Shown here one piece after another: positions 59,052 to 64,000 of a DNA stretch of 64,000 bases. The notes under the pieces were generated by a model. The model was not told the DNA's origin. It saw nothing but the letters and a program-made list of their open reading frames with translations, and ran no database searches. Origin of the DNA: Usitatibacter palustris (lineage in GTDB: Bacteria > Pseudomonadota > Gammaproteobacteria > Burkholderiales > Usitatibacteraceae); the NCBI RefSeq assembly GCF_013003985.1, contig NZ_CP053073.1:2418001-2482000 (forward strand), read 5' to 3'. Position numbers and translations under genes: made by a program. How positions within the stretch are numbered: position 1 is the stretch's first letter; each line of letters starts with the position of its first letter.

Positions 59052-62000
59052 ATGAACCCGGCCCTGCGCGTCCGCCTGCTCGGAACGCCCGCCTTCGAGG
59101 CCGGTGGCGAACCCCTGGCCTGCCCGTCCCAGAAGGCGGTCTGGCTCGCGGCCTACCTTTTCATGAAGCGGGAAGCCGTGGCCCGCCCGCGCCTGGCGAC
59201 CCTTCTCTGGGGCGGAGCCGGTCAGCGCCTGGAGCTGGGCAGCCTCCGGGTTGCGCTCACCAAGCTGCCCGCCCCGGTATCCGCGTGCCTGGAGATCGGT
59301 CGCGACCGGATCGGCGTGGCGCGCGATGCAAGCTTCGAGCTCGACGTGGATGGCTTCATCGCCGATTGCGCATCCTCGTCCAGCGACGCGCATGAGCGCG
59401 CGATCGCCGGCTACGGCGAGCTGCTGCAAGGCGTGCCCGGCGATGCGGCGCCCGAATTCTCCGACTGGCTTCTCGCCGAGCGAACCCGCCTGCGCGCGCT
59501 TGCGCACGGTGTGCACTTGAAGCTCGCGCAGCGTTTGCACGCGCAGGGATCCACCTCGCGAGCGCGCGCGGTCGCCGATGCCTGGCTTCGCCAGGAGCCG
59601 GCGTCGGAAGCGATGCACCGCCTGCTGATGGAATGGCTCGCGCAAGGCGGCAACAACGACCAGGCGCTTGCGCACTACGAGGTCTATCGCCGCGCGCGCG
59701 CCGTGGCCCACGGCGCTCCTCCCTCCGACGAGATGTCGGCGTATGCGGAGCGCTTGCGGCAAGGCCGCGCGACGGCGGGCCGCGAGCCGCCCGCGCGTAT
59801 TGCCGCCGCGACTTCCTTCATCGGCCGCACGGAGGAACTCGCCGAGCTGCGCGGACTACTCGCTGACCCGTCATGCCGCCTGGTCACGATCCATGGCATG
59901 GGCGGCGTGGGCAAGACGCGCCTCGCCGTTGCGATCGCCGACCTCGAGGCCGAGGCATTCCCCGGGGGCATCCATGTCATCGCGCTCGATGGCGTTCGCG
60001 AGCCGCGGCTCTTCGCGCAAACGGTCGCGCGCGGTTGCGGCCTCCAGCCCGCGGGCTCGGCCGATCCGCTCGATCTGGCCGCGAGCTGGCTGCGCGATCG
60101 CACGGCCCTCCTGATCCTCGACAACCTCGAGCACTTGCTGGGCGAATCCGGCGACGATCCACAGTCCATCCCGGCACAGGTCGCCGCTCTCCTGCGCGGC
60201 ACCGGCGCGCGCGTGAAGGTCCTCGCCACGTCGCGCGAGCCGCTGCGCCTGCAGGAGGAATGGCTCTACGCGCTCGATGGCCTCGCATTCCCGCCCGAAG
60301 GCGCGGACCCGACCGAGGCACAGTCCTTTGCCGCGGTGCAGTTCTTCGCGCAGCGTGCGCGCCAGGCCTACACCGGCTTCTCGCTCCCGGCGGAGCTTCC
60401 CAGCGTCACACGGCTGTGCACGCTTCTCGAAGGATTGCCGCTCGGGCTGGAGCTCGCGGCGAGCTGGGTTCGCAACGTGCCGTGCGCCGAGATCGCCGCC
60501 TCGCTCGCCACGCGGGCCGCGCAGCTCAAGAGCTTCCACGTCAATCGCGCCGCGCGGCACAACTCGCTCGCCGCCGTCGTGGCGTATTCGTGGGAGCGGC
60601 TGTCGGCAGAGCAACGCGAAGCCCTCGAAGGTCTCTCCGCCCTCGTGGGTTCGTTTCCGCGCGAAGCCGCCGGCCAGGTCGCTCACGCCAGCGTGCGCGC
60701 CCTTTCATCGCTCGCGGAAAAATCTCTCCTGCAGGCGGCGGGCAATGGTCGCTGGCACCTGCACGAGGTGGTGCGGCAATTCGCATGGGAACCACCGGAC
60801 ACGATGGCCAAGTCGCTCGCCACCCGGCACGCCGCGATTCTCAAACGCCGCGACGCGTACTACCGGAGCGTGCTCGGCGACGCGCAGGCGACATTGGCGG
60901 GCGAAGGCGAAGCCGATGCGCTTGCGCAACTCGAGCTCGACGCCCCCAACATCCGCGCGACGTGGCAATCGCTGGCCCAGGAGGCGGACACCGAGGCGCT
61001 CGATGCCGCCGCACCCGCGTGGTTCGAATTCCTCGAATGCCGCTGCTTCTTCGCCGAAGGCATCGGCGCGGCCGAACGCTGGCTCGATGCTGCGCAACGC
61101 GCGGGGCATGCGCCATCGGCCGAACGCGCCCGCCTGATGCTGGGAACCTTCCGGCGCTTCGCCTCGGACAACGCCGGCGCGCTCGACGCCCTCACCCGCT
61201 GCGTCTCCGCGCTCGAATCGCTTGATGCGCCGCGGGACCTCGCGCGGGCCCGTGCTGCCCTCGCCTTCACGCTCCTTCTCGCGGGCCGGCTCGACGAAGC
61301 GCGCGAACAGTGCGACAAGGCGCGCGCAGGAGCCGAGGCCGGTGGCGACCGCACGCTCATCGCCGCCGCCTGCCGCACGCAGGGCCTGATCGCCGTGCAC
61401 TCGGGGCACCTCGAGGAAGGCCGCGAGCTCGAACGGCGCGCGCTCGAGATGGCGGTTGAAACCGGCAAGCCCACGCTGCGCGCGGCGGCGCACAACAACC
61501 TCGCGATGGCCGAGAACCATCTCGGCAACTACGCGGCGGCGCAAGCCGGCTACGAAAGTGCGCTCGGTTGCTGGCGGGAGTTGCATGCCACCGCGAACAT
61601 CGGCCGCGCGATGCACAACCTGGGCGTCGTGGCCACGCGCATGGAAGATCATTCGACGGCGCTCGAGCGTTACCGCGCCGCACTCGACGTCCTGCGCAAG
61701 GCCGGCGACCGCAACCTGATCGCGCTGAACCTGATGTCCACGGGCGACGCCCTGGTGCGCCTGGGCCGCCCCGCCGACGCGCGCTCGCCCCTCGAACAGG
61801 CGCTCGCGATCGCCGAGCGTCACGGCTACATGCTCCCCGGCCTCGACGCGCGCATCGTGCTCGCGCAGGCTGCCCTCGCACTCGGTGAAACGCACGCAGC
61901 TGCCAGCCACCTCTCCGCGGCATTCGATGGCGCGCAGAAGCATCACTTCAAGAATGTGCTCGGCGACGCACTGGTCACGGCCGCGAGACTCGCGCTCGCG

Positions 62001-62201
62001 CTCGATGCCAGCGCCTCGGCCACGGCCCTGGACTGGAGCGCCGGTGTCGCTCGTGATCCGGAAATCTCGCGAGGCGTTCGCAGCGATGCGCTGCGGCTCA
62101 TCGAGGACCTCACCGCTTCCCGCGAGATTCCCGAAGGCTCCGGAGGCGTTGACGAGCGCATCGCCGCCGCCCGCAAGCTCGTGGAAGGCGCGCGGCGCTG
62201 A
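59052..62201 (+). CDS. SARP/AfsR-like STAND transcriptional regulator (winged helix, BTAD, NB-ARC, TPR)
   Basis: A 1049-residue multidomain regulator. Residues ~5-95 form an OmpR/SARP winged helix (LRVRLLGTPAFEAGGEPLAC, then RLATLLWGGAGQRLELGSLR). Residues ~100-240 are a helical BTAD-like bacterial transcriptional activator domain (EPASEAMHRLLMEWLAQGGN). Residues ~255-560 are a STAND ATPase with P-loop IHGMGGVGKTRLAVAIADL (~282) and Walker B ALLILDNLEHLLGESGDD; VLATSREPLRLQEEW is the sensor-like motif. Residues ~600-1040 are alpha-solenoid with clear TPRs (AAHNNLAMAENHLGNYAAAQ). Such proteins couple ligand sensing to transcription. The ATG at 59052 is preceded by GAGG; TTG at 59043 is an alternative. 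Confidence 0.88.
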   Translation: MNPALRVRLLGTPAFEAGGEPLACPSQKAVWLAAYLFMKREAVARPRLATLLWGGAGQRLELGSLRVALTKLPAPVSACLEIGRDRIGVARDASFELDVDGFIADCASSSSDAHERAIAGYGELLQGVPGDAAPEFSDWLLAERTRLRALAHGVHLKLAQRLHAQGSTSRARAVADAWLRQEPASEAMHRLLMEWLAQGGNNDQALAHYEVYRRARAVAHGAPPSDEMSAYAERLRQGRATAGREPPARIAAATSFIGRTEELAELRGLLADPSCRLVTIHGMGGVGKTRLAVAIADLEAEAFPGGIHVIALDGVREPRLFAQTVARGCGLQPAGSADPLDLAASWLRDRTALLILDNLEHLLGESGDDPQSIPAQVAALLRGTGARVKVLATSREPLRLQEEWLYALDGLAFPPEGADPTEAQSFAAVQFFAQRARQAYTGFSLPAELPSVTRLCTLLEGLPLGLELAASWVRNVPCAEIAASLATRAAQLKSFHVNRAARHNSLAAVVAYSWERLSAEQREALEGLSALVGSFPREAAGQVAHASVRALSSLAEKSLLQAAGNGRWHLHEVVRQFAWEPPDTMAKSLATRHAAILKRRDAYYRSVLGDAQATLAGEGEADALAQLELDAPNIRATWQSLAQEADTEALDAAAPAWFEFLECRCFFAEGIGAAERWLDAAQRAGHAPSAERARLMLGTFRRFASDNAGALDALTRCVSALESLDAPRDLARARAALAFTLLLAGRLDEAREQCDKARAGAEAGGDRTLIAAACRTQGLIAVHSGHLEEGRELERRALEMAVETGKPTLRAAAHNNLAMAENHLGNYAAAQAGYESALGCWRELHATANIGRAMHNLGVVATRMEDHSTALERYRAALDVLRKAGDRNLIALNLMSTGDALVRLGRPADARSPLEQALAIAERHGYMLPGLDARIVLAQAALALGETHAAASHLSAAFDGAQKHHFKNVLGDALVTAARLALALDASASATALDWSAGVARDPEISRGVRSDALRLIEDLTASREIPEGSGGVDERIAAARKLVEGARR

Positions 62202-62213
62202 AGCCGCGAGGGA

Positions 62214-63815
62214 TCAGTTGCCCAGGTCCCAGATCGCCAGAACCTCGTCCTCGAAGTGCGGCGGGCCGAAACGGGTCCGCATCCACGCCTCGCACTTGGG
62301 CAACGGCTCGCTCAGGCCGGCCTTGCCCTTGAAGTACGCGAGGTAGGCCACCTGCTTGCCGAGCAGGTCCGCCTCGCTCGAAACGTGAACCGCGTTCTGG
62401 AACCGGAAGCGTGAATCGGGCGGAACCTCTCCGTACCGGGTCGCTTCGCACGTTCCCCAGAGAAATGCCGGGATCACGCGCTGGTGGCCGATCAGCTCCC
62501 AATACGGCGCGGGCCACTCGTACGTCGCGTACCGAAACGGCGCCACGGCGATGGTGAGTGACTCGGGTGGCGCTGCCGCGATCGCGTTCCACAGGCCCGA
62601 TTTCGGGAGTGTGGGCAGGAATTTCCGGACGGGGTTGCGCTCAACGCGGTAGTCGAGCTGGAAGTACGAATGCTGCGTGTAGGAATTGGGTTCATGCAGA
62701 AGATCGGGGTGCGGCGACGTCGGCCACCACGCGAGCAAGGCGACGGGAAGGGCCAGCAGGCTCGCGGCAGGACGCGGTGCCGCGCGCCCGCGCCACAGGC
62801 GGCGGATCCCGTCGCCCACGCGGAGCATTCCCAACGCGATGGCAAGCAGCACCACCGGCACGACCGCCAGCAGGTAGCGGCCGAACGCGAGCGGCTGGTT
62901 GATCCACCAGGGCTGCGTCACGAAGAGCGCCACGACGGTGAGCGTCGCGCCGGCGACCACCCAACGGACGATGTGCGAGCGACGCACCGCCGTGCCGATG
63001 CCCAGCGCGGCCAGCACCAACGCAATCGCGGCCACCGCGGACGATCCCGTCCCGATCCAGAGGTGCCAGGCCCCGACGATCGTATCGACCCCGATTTGGT
63101 CGCGCCCGGACTTGCCGGCGAGCGCCGCGGGGTCGTGCAGCAGCGGCGGCAGTACGAAGACCGCCATGCAAACGCCTGCAAGGGCCGTGAGCTTCACGAG
63201 CGTTGCCCAGCGAATGCCATTCCCGCGCCACACACCCCACGCGAGGAAGGCGAGTGGTGCGACCAATAGCGGCCCCGTGATCGGATGAGCCCAGGCGACC
63301 AGCCCGCAAAGGACGCTGTACGCAACGCCATAGCACCACCGGAATTCGGGCGCATTCCGAATCGCACACTGCAAGCACCACAACGCCGCGTACACGCCGA
63401 GCAGCGTCAGGGCATAAGAACGCGCGATGCGCGAGTACGAGATGAGGAAGGGCGAGACCGCGAGCAGGAACCCGAGGATCGCGATCGCGCGCGTGTCGAA
63501 TGACCGGCGCAACCACCAGGGGATCAGCACCACGGCATAGATGCCGGCCATCAGGGGCGGGATACGCAGATCGAGCTCGCTCACCCCGACGGCATTGGCG
63601 AGCGCGTAGTACCACGCCGTGAGCGGGATGCTGTAGTCGGCGTTTCCGAAAGAGCCGAAGACGTGGAGCCAGGAGTAGTAGATGACCTGGTGGACCGGAT
63701 GCCACTCATCCTCGATCAGGACCTGGTTGGAAAGCTGGTCGATGCGCAGCCAGGCGCCCAGCACGAATGCGAGCGGCAAAGCGAACCACACATACGGACT
63801 GCGGACCCGGCGCAT
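62214..63815 (-). CDS. GT-C-type polytopic membrane glycosyltransferase, paralogue of the protein at 30190-31815
   Basis: A 533-residue membrane protein with about a dozen hydrophobic segments up to residue ~370 and a soluble C-terminal domain. The first loop has VLIEDEWHPVHQVIYYSWLH and SFGNADYSIPLTAWYYALA. The C-terminal part has CEATRYGEVPPDSRFRFQNA. These match, block by block, the DEWH, SFG-AD-SIPLT and YGEVP-D-RF-F landmarks of the first paralogue. The ATG follows GGGAGGGGAA. It lies 12 bases downstream of a vWA-type gene and ends convergently 12 bases from the STAND regulator. Acceptor and sugar are unknown. Confidence 0.8.
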   Translation of the reverse strand: MRRVRSPYVWFALPLAFVLGAWLRIDQLSNQVLIEDEWHPVHQVIYYSWLHVFGSFGNADYSIPLTAWYYALANAVGVSELDLRIPPLMAGIYAVVLIPWWLRRSFDTRAIAILGFLLAVSPFLISYSRIARSYALTLLGVYAALWCLQCAIRNAPEFRWCYGVAYSVLCGLVAWAHPITGPLLVAPLAFLAWGVWRGNGIRWATLVKLTALAGVCMAVFVLPPLLHDPAALAGKSGRDQIGVDTIVGAWHLWIGTGSSAVAAIALVLAALGIGTAVRRSHIVRWVVAGATLTVVALFVTQPWWINQPLAFGRYLLAVVPVVLLAIALGMLRVGDGIRRLWRGRAAPRPAASLLALPVALLAWWPTSPHPDLLHEPNSYTQHSYFQLDYRVERNPVRKFLPTLPKSGLWNAIAAAPPESLTIAVAPFRYATYEWPAPYWELIGHQRVIPAFLWGTCEATRYGEVPPDSRFRFQNAVHVSSEADLLGKQVAYLAYFKGKAGLSEPLPKCEAWMRTRFGPPHFEDEVLAIWDLGN

Positions 63816-63827
63816 TTCCCCTCCCGC

Positions 63828-64000
63828 TTACGCCAGTTCCTTCATGGCGCGTTCGAGACCTGAGACCGTCACAGGATACATGCGGTTCTCCATCAGGCGC
63901 TGGATGTTGAGGGTGCTCGTGGTCCAGCGCCAATGCTCTTCAGCCGTGGGATTGAGCCACGCGGCGTGCCGCCAGGTGCGCAGCAGCCGCTCGATCCAGA
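63828..64000 (-). CDS. CoxE-like vWA-domain protein, C-terminal fragment
   Basis: Only the last 57 codons are in the window. The end reads WIERLLRTWRHAAWLNPTAE, EHWRWTTSTLNIQRLMENRM, YPVTVSGLERAMKELA. This AWLNP...hW...RLMEnRMyP...GLErAMkEL pattern is the usual C terminus of CoxE-type von Willebrand factor A proteins, which often pair with MoxR AAA+ ATPases. The bulk of the gene, including any metal-ion site, lies beyond the right edge, so the call rests on this short tail. Confidence 0.6.
   Translation of the reverse strand, partial: WIERLLRTWRHAAWLNPTAEEHWRWTTSTLNIQRLMENRMYPVTVSGLERAMKELA

Overview
The window reads as chromosomal DNA of a high-GC betaproteobacterium. The evidence is gene order and family content: the gyrA-serC-pheA-hisC-tyrA-aroA-cmk-rpsA-ihfB-lapA-lapB block, nadE-glnB, ftsK-lolA-rarA, an ompA/deaminase/ubiG/gph cluster next to gyrA, and a TctC/Bug-type binding protein. 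I cannot name the genus from sequence alone. Coding density is very high, and many neighbours overlap by 4 bases (ATGA, GTGA or TTGA junctions).

Layout. 1-5.6 kb: the start of rarA, then a five-gene block (LysR regulator, small unknown protein, PanE-family reductase, serine hydroxymethyltransferase, serine-glyoxylate aminotransferase). This block lies between lolA and rarA, genes that are neighbours in E. coli, and is bracketed by two AT-richer perfect palindromes that share one terminus. 5.6-15 kb: lolA, ftsK, a cNMP-type regulator, trxB, a secreted repeat protein, purEK, a GSGD-repeat protein, an MtfA-type peptidase and two very small genes. 15-24 kb: glnB-nadE, a FemAB-like acyltransferase, a PolB-type exonuclease, cysM, a tricarboxylate-type binding protein with a CoA-transferase and an enoyl-CoA hydratase, and a ComEA-like protein with a histone-H1-like tail. 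24-33 kb: a lipoprotein, hldD, rfaE1, ugd, pyrF, lapB, lapA (outer-membrane LPS precursor supply and its control), then a GtrA/GtrB/GT-C-like set lodged between lapA and ihfB. 33-45 kb: ihfB, rpsA, cmk, aroA, tyrA, hisC, pheA, serA, serC, gyrA, all on the minus strand.

45-50.5 kb: an OmpA-family protein, an MTA/SAH-deaminase-like amidohydrolase, ubiG, gph, a Tat-exported DUF1501 protein and a one-piece tmRNA gene. 50.5-55.6 kb: a tightly overlapped surface-glycan operon (GT4 with a tyrosine-heptad tail, methyltransferase, WbsX-type glycoside hydrolase, GT2). 55.6-58.9 kb: a CHASE2 adenylate cyclase overlapped with a metallo-beta-lactamase-fold hydrolase. 59-62.2 kb: a large SARP/AfsR-like STAND regulator preceded by three exact 11-bp-period direct repeats. 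62.2-64 kb: a second GT-C membrane protein, paralogous to the one at 30-32 kb, and the end of a CoxE-like vWA gene.

The most unusual points are the palindrome-bracketed serine/glyoxylate block, the helical-turn repeats in front of the SARP-STAND gene, the two GT-C paralogues, and the ComEA/H1-like fusion. No CRISPR array, transposase, integrase or tRNA gene was seen. All family calls come from reading motifs by eye, without database searches.
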